Below, piece by piece: positions 1 through 7,908 of a stretch of 64,000 nucleotides of DNA (positions are counted from its first letter, which is position 1; each line of letters starts with the position of its first letter). Below the pieces are notes generated by a model that worked only from the letters and a program-made list of their open reading frames with translations, searched no databases and had not been told where the DNA came from. The DNA is from JBEBVQ01 sp964527735. Lineage in GTDB: Bacteria > Bacteroidota > Bacteroidia > Chitinophagales > Chitinophagaceae. A program made the translations under genes and the position numbers. The stretch is from the NCBI GenBank assembly GCA_964527735.1, contig CAZGPG010000002.1, positions 186,001 to 250,000 on the forward strand, written 5' to 3'.

Positions 1-592
1 CGAACAGGCGTTTCAAAGCAATTGCCTGCCCGAACTCCCCAAGGTACAGTATGATCAGTTTGTCGGGCACCTGTTTATGGAAGAGCAGGTAAGGACGATC
101 GCCGTAGACGGCGCTAACCGCAAATGGGTCGGCACCAGCAACGGAGCCTGGCTTGTTTCTCCCGACGGCGATCAGATCATATACCGCTTTACGGAAGAAA
201 ACAGTCCGCTTCCTTCCAATATCGTGCATAAGATCGCTGTGGACGGCGTAACAGGAGATGTTTATTTCGGTACTGATAACGGTTTGATCAGCTTCCGCAG
301 TACGGCGACAAATGGCAATGAAGCAGGCAGCACAATCGTTTCTTACCCCAACCCTGTGCCCAGCGGATATGCCGGTACTATCGGCATACGCGGACTTACT
401 GAAAATGCAGACGTTCGCATCACTGATATCTCAGGCCAACTGGTGCACCGTACCACCGCCCATGGTGGCCAGGCAGTATGGAATGGACGCGACTACACCG
501 GTAAACGCGCACAATCAGGTGTGTACCTGATCTTCGCCACCAATAGCGATGGATCGGAAACAAATACCGGTAAGATCGTATTTATGGAGTAG
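1..592 (+). CDS. porZ: PorZ-like T9SS protein, C-terminal part
   Basis: This is the 3' end of a larger gene. The reading frame is open from base 2, so the start lies outside the window. The visible part has two beta-propeller-like strands with the two-component-propeller pattern (WVGTSNGAWL, VYFGTDNGLISF) and then a C-terminal domain of about 85 residues (YPNPVPSGYAG, DISGQLV, SGVYLIF, TGKIVFME). Propeller blades followed by this type of C-terminal domain fit PorZ, the surface protein that works with PorU and PorV in attaching T9SS cargo to anionic LPS. I infer PorZ from the C-terminal pattern only. An ordinary T9SS type A cargo protein with propeller blades is the alternative. Confidence 0.6.
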   Translation, partial: EQAFQSNCLPELPKVQYDQFVGHLFMEEQVRTIAVDGANRKWVGTSNGAWLVSPDGDQIIYRFTEENSPLPSNIVHKIAVDGVTGDVYFGTDNGLISFRSTATNGNEAGSTIVSYPNPVPSGYAGTIGIRGLTENADVRITDISGQLVHRTTAHGGQAVWNGRDYTGKRAQSGVYLIFATNSDGSETNTGKIVFME

Positions 593-603
593 ACCCGCTA
601 TGC

Positions 604-670
604 AATGTGACAAATGTGTTAAATGTGACAAATATGTTTTACCACATTTTCCGTATTTATCACATTTAAC
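604..670. repeat. Hairpin repeat, AATGTGACAAATGTG family, copy 1
   Basis: This short AT-rich stretch repeats the word AATGTGACAAAT and folds back on itself. Bases 618-636 pair with 652-670 (17 of 19 positions) around a 15-nt loop. It lies between the PorZ-like gene and the promoter of the aminopeptidase gene. A closely related copy is at 59644-59714. Confidence 0.7.
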
Positions 671-684
671 GGATGTATTTCTGC

Positions 685-692
685 TAACTTTG
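685..692 (+). promoter_or_regulatory. Bacteroidota -7 promoter box for the aminopeptidase gene
   Basis: TAACTTTG matches the Bacteroidota primary sigma -7 consensus TAnnTTTG exactly and ends 20 nt before the ATG at 713. I see no TTG -33 box at the usual spacing. Confidence 0.55.
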
Positions 693-712
693 CCGTTCTC
701 AACCATGAGCTT

Positions 713-2149
713 ATGGATTTTAAGATCGTTCCAAAACCATCAAAGAAACACCAGCTATACATTATTGACGATATCAGCCAGCTTTCAGGCGTTGACACCC
801 TGAGTGATACAGAGCGGAAATTTGTCATCACTGCTGCAGATCAGGAACAATCCCTAATAACAATTAACCAATACAACAGGTTCCTGTTTATATACCTTTT
901 GAAAAAGGGCAAAACTGACTGGCAGACAAATGAAACCTGCCGTAAGACAGGAGCAGGGCTTCTCAACATACTGAATCGCCACCGGGTCGAAGAAATCACC
1001 ATCAGTTCCCATACCGGTCATACCGGGGCAGCGATACTGCTGGCCGAAGGTCTGACACTGGCGGCATATCAGTTCCTCAAGTACAGGGCAGACATAAAGA
1101 AACAGACATACTCCCTCCGGCGTATTCACTTTACCCGTCAATCTGTGACGGCAAAAGAAGTGCAGCAGCTGGAGGTCATCACAGAAGCAGTATACCGCGC
1201 GCGTACCCTTGTGAATGAACCGTTGAATTACCTTACTGCAGAACAACTGTCAAAAGAAATTGCCCGGCTCGGGAAAGACGGCGGCTTTAAAGTGACCACG
1301 CTGACCAAAGCCCGGCTCGAAAAGGAAAAAATGGGCGGGATACTGGCGGTGAATAAAGGCAGCATGTTGCCGCCTACATTTACCATCATGGAATACAAAC
1401 CCCGCAAAGCTATCAACAAGCAACCAGTAGTGCTGGTAGGGAAAGGGATCGTCTACGATACCGGTGGCCTTTCGCTCAAGCCCACACCGGCTTCCATGGA
1501 CCGGATGAAAAGCGACATGAGCGGCGCCGCAGTCGTCAGCGGAGCCATGTACGCTATTGCCCGGCTGCAATTGCCGCTGCACGTGATTGCCCTCGTACCT
1601 GCTACGGAAAACAGACCCGGCCAAAACGCCTATGTGCCCGGAGATATTATCACTATGTACAGCGGCGCTACCGTCGAAGTGCTGAATACAGATGCAGAAG
1701 GCCGGCTGGTACTCGCCGACGCGCTGCATTGGGCAAAAAGATATAAGCCGGCGCTGGTAGTGGACTTTGCTACACTGACCGGCGCTGCGGCCGTTGCTGT
1801 TGGCGAACATGGAATCGTGTGTATGGGCACAGCGGAAGAACATGTAAAGAACAGTTTCCGGGAAAGTGGCTTCCGGCAGTACGAACGCCTTGTAGAATAC
1901 CCGCTCTGGGATGAATATGGGGAAATGATCAAATCAGAAGCCGCAGATCTCAAAAACATCGGCGGTCCTTACGGTGGCGCTATTACCGCCGGAAAATTTC
2001 TGGAACATTTTACCGACTACCCCTGGATGCACTTCGATATCGCAGGCGTGTCTTTTGCAACGTCAAAGCGAAACTATATTCCCACCGGCGGAACAGGATA
2101 TGGATTGCGTATGCTGCTGGATTTCCTGCAACACTATGGGAAGGAGTAG
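713..2149 (+). CDS. Leucyl aminopeptidase (peptidase family M17)
   Basis: A cytosolic metallo-aminopeptidase of 478 residues that removes N-terminal amino acids from peptides. The C-terminal M17 catalytic domain is clear. VGKGIVYDTGG carries metal ligands K244 and D249, and the family signature NTDAEGRLVLADAL at 325-338 carries ligands D327 and E329 and catalytic R331. The N-terminal domain (about 1-160) is divergent, as is usual in M17. The length fits the family (about 480-500). A TAnnTTTG box 20 nt upstream supports the ATG at 713. The gene is followed by pdxA after a hairpin repeat. The family assignment is firm; the substrate preference cannot be read from sequence. Confidence 0.93.
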   Translation: MDFKIVPKPSKKHQLYIIDDISQLSGVDTLSDTERKFVITAADQEQSLITINQYNRFLFIYLLKKGKTDWQTNETCRKTGAGLLNILNRHRVEEITISSHTGHTGAAILLAEGLTLAAYQFLKYRADIKKQTYSLRRIHFTRQSVTAKEVQQLEVITEAVYRARTLVNEPLNYLTAEQLSKEIARLGKDGGFKVTTLTKARLEKEKMGGILAVNKGSMLPPTFTIMEYKPRKAINKQPVVLVGKGIVYDTGGLSLKPTPASMDRMKSDMSGAAVVSGAMYAIARLQLPLHVIALVPATENRPGQNAYVPGDIITMYSGATVEVLNTDAEGRLVLADALHWAKRYKPALVVDFATLTGAAAVAVGEHGIVCMGTAEEHVKNSFRESGFRQYERLVEYPLWDEYGEMIKSEAADLKNIGGPYGGAITAGKFLEHFTDYPWMHFDIAGVSFATSKRNYIPTGGTGYGLRMLLDFLQHYGKE

Positions 2150-2156
2150 AGAAATG

Positions 2157-2198
2157 ATTAGTTAATTAGCTGATGTGCTGATTAGCTAATTAACTAAT
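2157..2198. repeat. Hairpin repeat, TTAGCTAAT family, copy 1
   Basis: A perfect 15-bp inverted repeat, ATTAGTTAATTAGCT at 2157-2171 with its complement at 2184-2198, around a 12-nt loop. It starts 8 nt after the aminopeptidase stop codon. The 22 nt at 2169-2190 recur with one mismatch, in reverse orientation, at 41190-41211, so this is a dispersed repeat and not only a terminator. There is no T-run after the stem. Confidence 0.8.
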
Positions 2199-2225
2199 TT
2201 AAACTATCAAACACATTATCAGGCC

Positions 2226-3281
2226 ATGGAAAAACCAATCATTGGCATTACCACCGGAGATCTGAATGGCATCGGCATGGAGCTGATCATAAAAACCCTT
2301 TCGGATAGCCGCATTACGGAACATTGTACACCGGTTGTATTTGCATCCAATAAGGTAGTGAACTATTATCGTCGCATCGTTACAGATCACAACCTCGTCT
2401 TTACAAGTACCAAAGATCTGAGCAAGCTGAATCCGAAACAGGTAAACATATTCAACTGCTGGGAAGAAGAAGTACCGATGCAGCCGGGTGTACTTACGGA
2501 AACCGGCGGCAAATACGCCATACGATCACTGATGGTAGCTACCCAATGCCTGAAAGACGGGCAACTGGACGCGATCGTCACGGCCCCGATCCATAAAGGG
2601 AATACACAATTACCCGACTTCCCCTATACGGGACACACTCCTTTCTTGAAAGAAAAGTTCGGTGCACGGGATGTGCTTATGCTCTTGTATAACGAAGATC
2701 TTCGCGTTGCACTCGCAACAGAACACATTCCCGTTTCAAAAATTGCATCGACCATCACCAAAGAGTTGCTGCAATATAAATTACAACTGTTACGCGAAAC
2801 GCTGATACGGGATTTCGGTATAGACAAACCGAAAATTGCCGTGCTGGGGCTGAATCCCCACGCGGGCGACAGCGGGCACATCGGCGATGAAGATGTTTCC
2901 ATCATTAAACCCGTAATAGAACAGCAGCAACAAGGCCACATTGTATATGGCCCGTATAGCGCTGATGCATTTTTTGCCCGTCATAATTACCGCGCGTTCG
3001 ATGCCGTTCTGGCCATGTACCACGATCAGGGATTAATACCCTTCAAAACACTGGCCGGAGAAACCGGGGTTAATTACACCGCCGGCCTGCCAATCGTACG
3101 GACATCGCCCGACCACGGCACCGCATTCGATATTGCCGGGAAAAATCTGGCCGATCCCACCTCTTTTCAGCACGCTCTTTTCCAGGCGATACAACTATTG
3201 CGGCAGCGCGAGACATATGCAGCCAATACCGCCAACCCGCTGCGCAGAGGAAAGGTCGAAAAAGAAAAGGATAACGCATAA
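2226..3281 (+). CDS. pdxA: 4-hydroxythreonine-4-phosphate dehydrogenase PdxA
   Basis: Catalyses the NAD-dependent oxidation of 4-hydroxythreonine 4-phosphate in the DXP-dependent pathway of pyridoxal phosphate synthesis. The 351 residues show the family landmarks: GITTGDLNGIGMELI at the N-terminus, TAPIHKGN, the substrate-pocket motif TGHTPFLKE, LGLNPHAGDSGHIGDED, and the metal-binding AMYHDQGLIPFK near residue 265. The length fits the usual range of about 330-350, with a charged tail after residue 335. It lies 76 nt downstream of the aminopeptidase gene, across the TTAGCTAAT hairpin repeat. I saw no exact TAnnTTTG box directly upstream, so it may be read from the aminopeptidase promoter. Confidence 0.95.
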   Translation: MEKPIIGITTGDLNGIGMELIIKTLSDSRITEHCTPVVFASNKVVNYYRRIVTDHNLVFTSTKDLSKLNPKQVNIFNCWEEEVPMQPGVLTETGGKYAIRSLMVATQCLKDGQLDAIVTAPIHKGNTQLPDFPYTGHTPFLKEKFGARDVLMLLYNEDLRVALATEHIPVSKIASTITKELLQYKLQLLRETLIRDFGIDKPKIAVLGLNPHAGDSGHIGDEDVSIIKPVIEQQQQGHIVYGPYSADAFFARHNYRAFDAVLAMYHDQGLIPFKTLAGETGVNYTAGLPIVRTSPDHGTAFDIAGKNLADPTSFQHALFQAIQLLRQRETYAANTANPLRRGKVEKEKDNA

Positions 3282-3309
3282 AGGATTAATCCACATCTGA
3301 TACATTCCT

Positions 3310-3317
3310 TATTTTTG
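3310..3317 (+). promoter_or_regulatory. Bacteroidota -7 promoter box for the cbpA-like gene
   Basis: TATTTTTG fits TAnnTTTG and ends 32 nt before the ATG at 3350. The leader between them contains a small hairpin (CCGGGGC/GCTCCGG, one mismatch) around 3321-3339. Confidence 0.5.
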
Positions 3318-3349
3318 TATCCGGGGCATAAAGCTCCGGCTACAGGAAT

Positions 3350-4231
3350 ATGGCAGATTTCATAGACTATTATAAAATACTCGGGCTGGACAAGAATGCT
3401 GCTGCTGAAGACATTAAGAAAGCATATCGCAAGCTGGCACGGAAATACCACCCTGATCTGAATCCCGATAATGCGGAAGCCAAGAAAACCTTCCAGCAGA
3501 TCAATGAAGCCCACGAAGTGCTGGGCGATCCGGAGAAGCGAAAAAAATATGATCAGTATGGAGAGCAGTGGAAGCACGCCGAGCAGTTTGAACAGGCGCG
3601 GCAACACAGCAGCAGAAACTCATCCACAGGCGGCCGGCAATATGGCGGCTTCTCCGGCACCGGTGAATTTTCCGATTTTTTCGAACAATTTTTCGGAGGT
3701 GCACGCACTGGCGGTCACACAGCATACAGAGGCGAAGATTACCATGCCGAGCTGCATATGACGTTGTCTGATGCTTATACAACACGCAAGGAAGTACTCC
3801 AGGTAAACGGGAAAAGTGTACGGATCACGATACCTGCCGGGGTAGAAGACGGGCAGGTCATCAAGCTCAAAGGCTATGGCGGACAGGGTGTGAATAGCGG
3901 ACCGGCCGGCGATCTGTACATTACTTTCATTATAAACAACAATACCTCTTTTCAGCGCGTTGGCAATGATCTCCACACTACAGTGGATCTGCCGTTATAT
4001 ACTGCCATATTAGGCGGTGAAACAACGTTAGAGACATTGGGTGGAAAAATCAAGCTGAAAATAGCGCCGGAGACGCAAAACGGAGTAAAAGTACGGGTAA
4101 AGGGAAAGGGCTTCCCGGTATACAAAAAAGAGGGGCAGTATGGCGATCTGTTCGTTACCTGGAATCTGCGCATACCAACCGGTCTTACCGAAGAAGAAAA
4201 AAAATTGTTCCGGCAACTTGCCAATAAATAA
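3350..4231 (+). CDS. cbpA: DnaJ/CbpA-type J-domain co-chaperone
   Basis: A type II Hsp40 of 293 residues that stimulates DnaK ATPase and delivers unfolded clients. An N-terminal J domain (about 5-70) carries the HPD motif at residues 34-36. A G/F/S-rich linker (about 85-125) and two beta-sandwich client-binding domains (about 130-290) follow. It lacks the four CxxCxGxG zinc modules of true DnaJ, which places it with CbpA. The next gene, 8 nt downstream, encodes a CbpM-like modulator, and this pairing supports the CbpA assignment. Expression probably starts at the TATTTTTG box at 3310. Confidence 0.9.
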   Translation: MADFIDYYKILGLDKNAAAEDIKKAYRKLARKYHPDLNPDNAEAKKTFQQINEAHEVLGDPEKRKKYDQYGEQWKHAEQFEQARQHSSRNSSTGGRQYGGFSGTGEFSDFFEQFFGGARTGGHTAYRGEDYHAELHMTLSDAYTTRKEVLQVNGKSVRITIPAGVEDGQVIKLKGYGGQGVNSGPAGDLYITFIINNNTSFQRVGNDLHTTVDLPLYTAILGGETTLETLGGKIKLKIAPETQNGVKVRVKGKGFPVYKKEGQYGDLFVTWNLRIPTGLTEEEKKLFRQLANK

Positions 4232-4239
4232 AGATAGCT

Positions 4240-4539
4240 ATGGGAAAAACGAACCTGATACCGGCTGATGATTTCTGTATGCACTATCATGTTTCATACA
4301 GCGTGATCGGCGGACTGGAAGAGGCCGGGCTGATAAAGATCATCACAATAGAGGAGCAATCTTATCTGCAGGAAGACGACCTGGGTGAGGTTGAAAAACT
4401 CGTACGCCTGTATACCGACCTGGAAATTAACATCGAGGGAATCGAAGCCATTACCCATATGCTGCAGCGGATGAAAGCAATGCAGGAACAGATACGGACG
4501 CTGCAGCAACGGCTGCGCCTGTATGAGCAGCATGAATAG
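4240..4539 (+). CDS. cbpM: CbpM-like chaperone modulator (MerR-type helix-turn-helix)
   Basis: A small protein of 99 residues. The first ~70 residues resemble a MerR-type winged helix (FCMHYHVSYSVIGGLEEAGLI...YLQEDDLGEVEKLVRLYTDLEINIEGIEAI). The C-terminal ~30 form a predicted coiled coil (MLQRMKAMQEQIRTLQQRL). Proteins of this form beside cbpA are CbpM, which binds the J domain and blocks its action on DnaK. The gene starts 8 nt after the J-protein stop, so the two are probably co-transcribed. The function is inferred from family and neighbourhood; a free-standing DNA-binding role is possible. Confidence 0.75.
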   Translation: MGKTNLIPADDFCMHYHVSYSVIGGLEEAGLIKIITIEEQSYLQEDDLGEVEKLVRLYTDLEINIEGIEAITHMLQRMKAMQEQIRTLQQRLRLYEQHE

Positions 4540-4588
4540 ACGCACAATAATTCCGATCTCCCTGTCGTTTTATTTGAATCACAAGCAT

Positions 4589-5194
4589 ATGAAATATCTG
4601 CTGGCCTCATTATTGTTGCCCAGTCTTGCTAACGCGCAACATATCGACCTCGCTATACAAGGTGGATTGTGTACACCCAATGGTTTTATCCCCGGTACAA
4701 ATGGCAGGCCCGGATACATTTTCTCTGTAAAACCCGCAATACACCTTGGCAAACTGATGGTTGGAGCAGGCGCAGACGCACATCAGATGATCGTCAGAGC
4801 TAACGATATAAATCACACAGGTGATATGGGACAACCCCTGCCACGCACAATCCGATACGGTAACCCTCAATTGGCGTTTCATGCGTTTGGCAATTATAAA
4901 TTCAGAATCCCTAAAGGGTATGTCTATACCGGCATTTCCGGCGGTTACAGCACTTTCACCTTTAATAACAAGGAATTCTATCAATATCGTATACATCATT
5001 CCGGTTTTATGGCAGGTGTACAGACCGGTATTCATTTCAATCTCACTAAACGCCTCGGCGCCGGAGGTGAATTTGCACCACGTTACTATTCCCTAAACAC
5101 TGCAACTGACACCGACAATGGGAGGCGCCCCCGCGGGTCGGAAGATATATTTGCCTATCCGGTACTTGTGGGGGTACGGGTGAAGCTATTGTAG
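4589..5194 (+). CDS. Small outer-membrane beta-barrel-like protein
   Basis: A predicted exported protein of 201 residues of unknown function. The chosen ATG at 4589 gives a compact signal peptide (MKYLLASLLLPSLANAQ); the frame is open further upstream to 4523, but that start would overlap the cbpM-like gene and bury the signal. The mature part has alternating glycine/aromatic stretches (FSVKPAIHLGKLMVGAGAD, YTGISGGYSTFTF, LGAGGEFAPRYYSL) and ends in hydrophobic residues (VLVGVRVKLL), as in small 8-strand outer-membrane barrels. I do not recognise a named family. It is 49 nt from cbpM and could be in the same transcript. Confidence 0.7.
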   Translation: MKYLLASLLLPSLANAQHIDLAIQGGLCTPNGFIPGTNGRPGYIFSVKPAIHLGKLMVGAGADAHQMIVRANDINHTGDMGQPLPRTIRYGNPQLAFHAFGNYKFRIPKGYVYTGISGGYSTFTFNNKEFYQYRIHHSGFMAGVQTGIHFNLTKRLGAGGEFAPRYYSLNTATDTDNGRRPRGSEDIFAYPVLVGVRVKLL

Positions 5195-5277
5195 AAAAGT
5201 AGTGTTGGGAATACCCTTAAGTAACGTCATTCCATTACGGGTGCATTTCAAAGTCGCGATCCCAAAACTAAATATTG

Positions 5278-5331
5278 CTTCGACTGGCTCAGCAACCGAA
5301 ATAAAAAACGGTCATTGAGCCTGTCGAAATG
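5278..5331. repeat. Inverted repeat, TTCGAC..GCTCAG / TGAGCC..GTCGAA family
   Basis: Bases 5279-5298 pair with 5309-5328 at 16 of 20 positions around a 10-nt A-rich loop. The right arm, GGTCATTGAGCCTGTCGAA, is of a type I remember as a frequent dispersed intergenic repeat in Bacteroidota. The 278-nt gap it lies in (5195-5472) holds nothing else I can identify. Confidence 0.65.
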
Positions 5332-5472
5332 AATACCATGAAAAAACGCGCGAATTTGAATTGCGCCCTTCCATTACAGAAGCAGTAAAAAGGCACGTAA
5401 ATCTACTCTATTCCCGCTTTGTCTGATTGTCCAGTTTTGCAGTAAGCAATATTACTGACAAAATCTGTTCAA

Positions 5473-7887
5473 ATGGCAAAACGATACAATTGTATTTTAC
5501 TCTTTTCATTTATCCTGGCAACCTGCCACCACACACTACGTGCACAAACCGCAGACCTGAACCATATATGGGCGCATGGTACAGGCTCCAACCTCGGGGA
5601 CGCCGGCATCTCCGTAGCAACAGATGCAGCAGGCAATGCCTATTTCACAGGAAGGTTCAATGGCACAGTTGATTTTGATCCCGGACCGGATTCCGTGAAA
5701 CTGACCTCCAACGGCGGGCGCGATGTATTCTTCGCAAAATATACTGCCGAAGGGAATTTGGAATGGGCAAAAAGTGTTGGCAACACCAGCTCATCCCTGC
5801 ACGACGACGGCGCATCTATTGCTGTCGACGATTCCGGTAACGTATATGTTGCCGGTTTCTTCTCCGGCAAGGTAGACTTCGACCCGGGGCCGGACACTGC
5901 ATTCATCACAGCGCCTACCACATCAAGCCGGTATAATGGTATGTTCTTCGCTAAATACGACGCTACAGGTGATTATATATGGGCTAAAGCCTTCACCGGA
6001 GTTAATCTCCTCATTAACAGTGGAAACTTTAGCATCGCGCTCGATCACATGGGCTCGCTGTACCTCACCGGTACTTATACCGCGACCAGTCCTATAGATT
6101 TCGATGCCGGGCCGGATACCGCATGGCTTCCGGCGGCCAGTAACGATATCTTCCTCACACGATATGATACAGACGGGAATTTTAAATGGGCGCATCGCTT
6201 AACCAGCACCGCCAACAATATATCTGCAGCAATTGCTGCCAACAGTTTGGGACACGTATATATAACCGGCAACTTCGCAAGCCCTACGGACTCAGTACTG
6301 GATTTCGATCCGGGATCTGGCACCGCAGAATTGAAGTCAAATGGCCAGGGTGACATTTTCCTGGCGCGGTATGATTCAGCAGGAAACTATAAATGGGCCA
6401 TCAACATGGGCAGTCCCCTCGTAGATGTCGGTCGTTCCCTGGCAATAGACAGCAACTTCAATATTTACCTGACCGGATACTTTCGGGGTCTGGCAGAGTT
6501 CGATCCGGGAACAGGCACGGCGCCCTTACAGGCAAAAGCCAATACTGATATATTCCTCGCTAAGTATGACTCCTCCGGCAACTATCAATGGGCAAAACAA
6601 ATGAGCGGAATTGGCTCAGAACAAGGGAACGGTGTGGCGTTGGATCAGTACGCAAATATATACATTGTCGGTACGTTCGGTGACACAGTGGATTTTGACC
6701 CCGGGCCGGATTCTGTGAAAATAGGAAGAGTAGGCGGCAATGATATTTTTGTGGCTAAATACGACCCCTCCGGAAATTATATTAACGCCCGTAATATAGG
6801 GGGTTCAGGATCGGACGATGGCGTTGCAATCTCCGTCACGCCTGTGGGTGTTGTATATACTACCGGGTCTTTTTCAACCACTGCCGATTTTAATATCGGG
6901 GGTGCCGCTCCCGCGAACCTCGTTACAAACGGCGGGATTGACATCTTTTTTGCCAGCATGGGATGCGCACACGCAACAGACTATACGCCCATCACCTGCG
7001 ACAGCAGTTATACCCTCAATGGCATTACCTATACTACCAGTGGCCGGTATGTGCAGAAATATACGAACGCCGCCGGATGCGACAGCCTCATCAATCTGAA
7101 CCTCACCATCAATTATACCTCTCCCGTATGGCAGCATGAAACTACTTGTGACAGTTTTATCTTTCATGGAAACGTATATCGGCAGACCGGTATTTATGCC
7201 GACACATTTATAAACATATCCGGATGCGACAGTATCATTAACCTGAGTCTGTCGGTACTTACTTCCGATACGACACTTATCCTTACAGCCTGTGACTACC
7301 TTATACTGAATGGAGCAACATTCAGCACAACCGGTACACATACACAGGTACACACCAATAGTAACGGGTGCGACAGTACGATCACCCTACATCTTACCAT
7401 TAACGACAGCCCTGAAGCCACTGTAGCACAAACCGGAACGATACTTGCCGCAGGCAGCGCAGATGCCTACCAGTGGATAGACTGTGACAATAGCGGCGCA
7501 GTTATACCTGGCGCTACAGGACAGATATACGAGCCGGCACATACCGGTAATTATGCCGTAGTGGTAACGGCAGACAACGGCTGTACGGATACTTCGGAAT
7601 GTCATCCTGTGGAAATAACAAACGATTATATTCCGGAATTAACGGGTAATTACGGGATACAGCTATATCCCAATCCCACAAACGGGCAGGCAACGCTGAA
7701 ATCCGCAGCCGGATTTCGTGCCGCAACGATCCGGCTACTCAGCCTTACCGGGCAGGCTTTAGGAGAATGGAGTAACGTGGCAGGCCATGAGATGATATTG
7801 GAGGTGCGCAACCAGGCAGCCGGCATTTATTTCGTAGAAATAACGGAACAGGAGCAAACGGTGCGGTTCAGGTTAGTGAAAGAATAG
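5473..7887 (+). CDS. Secreted SBBP-repeat protein with T9SS type A sorting domain
   Basis: An 804-residue surface or secreted protein. A signal peptide (about 1-24) is followed by seven beta-propeller (SBBP-like) repeats of about 65-70 residues up to about residue 495. They share a core of the form FDPGPDSV...DIFLAKYD..GNY.WAK. Then come three 40-45 residue repeats that begin CDS or CDY and end GCDS followed by a LNLTI-like strand, and a short Ig-like segment. The C-terminus is a type A sorting domain (YPNPTNGQATL, SLTGQAL, AAGIYFVEI). The DFDPG loops could bind calcium, but that is inference. The next gene also encodes a T9SS cargo and starts 21 nt downstream, so they may form one unit. Confidence 0.85.
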   Translation: MAKRYNCILLFSFILATCHHTLRAQTADLNHIWAHGTGSNLGDAGISVATDAAGNAYFTGRFNGTVDFDPGPDSVKLTSNGGRDVFFAKYTAEGNLEWAKSVGNTSSSLHDDGASIAVDDSGNVYVAGFFSGKVDFDPGPDTAFITAPTTSSRYNGMFFAKYDATGDYIWAKAFTGVNLLINSGNFSIALDHMGSLYLTGTYTATSPIDFDAGPDTAWLPAASNDIFLTRYDTDGNFKWAHRLTSTANNISAAIAANSLGHVYITGNFASPTDSVLDFDPGSGTAELKSNGQGDIFLARYDSAGNYKWAINMGSPLVDVGRSLAIDSNFNIYLTGYFRGLAEFDPGTGTAPLQAKANTDIFLAKYDSSGNYQWAKQMSGIGSEQGNGVALDQYANIYIVGTFGDTVDFDPGPDSVKIGRVGGNDIFVAKYDPSGNYINARNIGGSGSDDGVAISVTPVGVVYTTGSFSTTADFNIGGAAPANLVTNGGIDIFFASMGCAHATDYTPITCDSSYTLNGITYTTSGRYVQKYTNAAGCDSLINLNLTINYTSPVWQHETTCDSFIFHGNVYRQTGIYADTFINISGCDSIINLSLSVLTSDTTLILTACDYLILNGATFSTTGTHTQVHTNSNGCDSTITLHLTINDSPEATVAQTGTILAAGSADAYQWIDCDNSGAVIPGATGQIYEPAHTGNYAVVVTADNGCTDTSECHPVEITNDYIPELTGNYGIQLYPNPTNGQATLKSAAGFRAATIRLLSLTGQALGEWSNVAGHEMILEVRNQAAGIYFVEITEQEQTVRFRLVKE

Positions 7888-7908
7888 TCTTAAAATGCCT
7901 TGCAGATC

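Noticed and set aside
604..670. Possible CRISPR array of TGTGACAAAT units
   Set aside because: The units are short, contiguous and degenerate, have no spacers of constant length, and no cas genes are near. A folding repeat explains them better.
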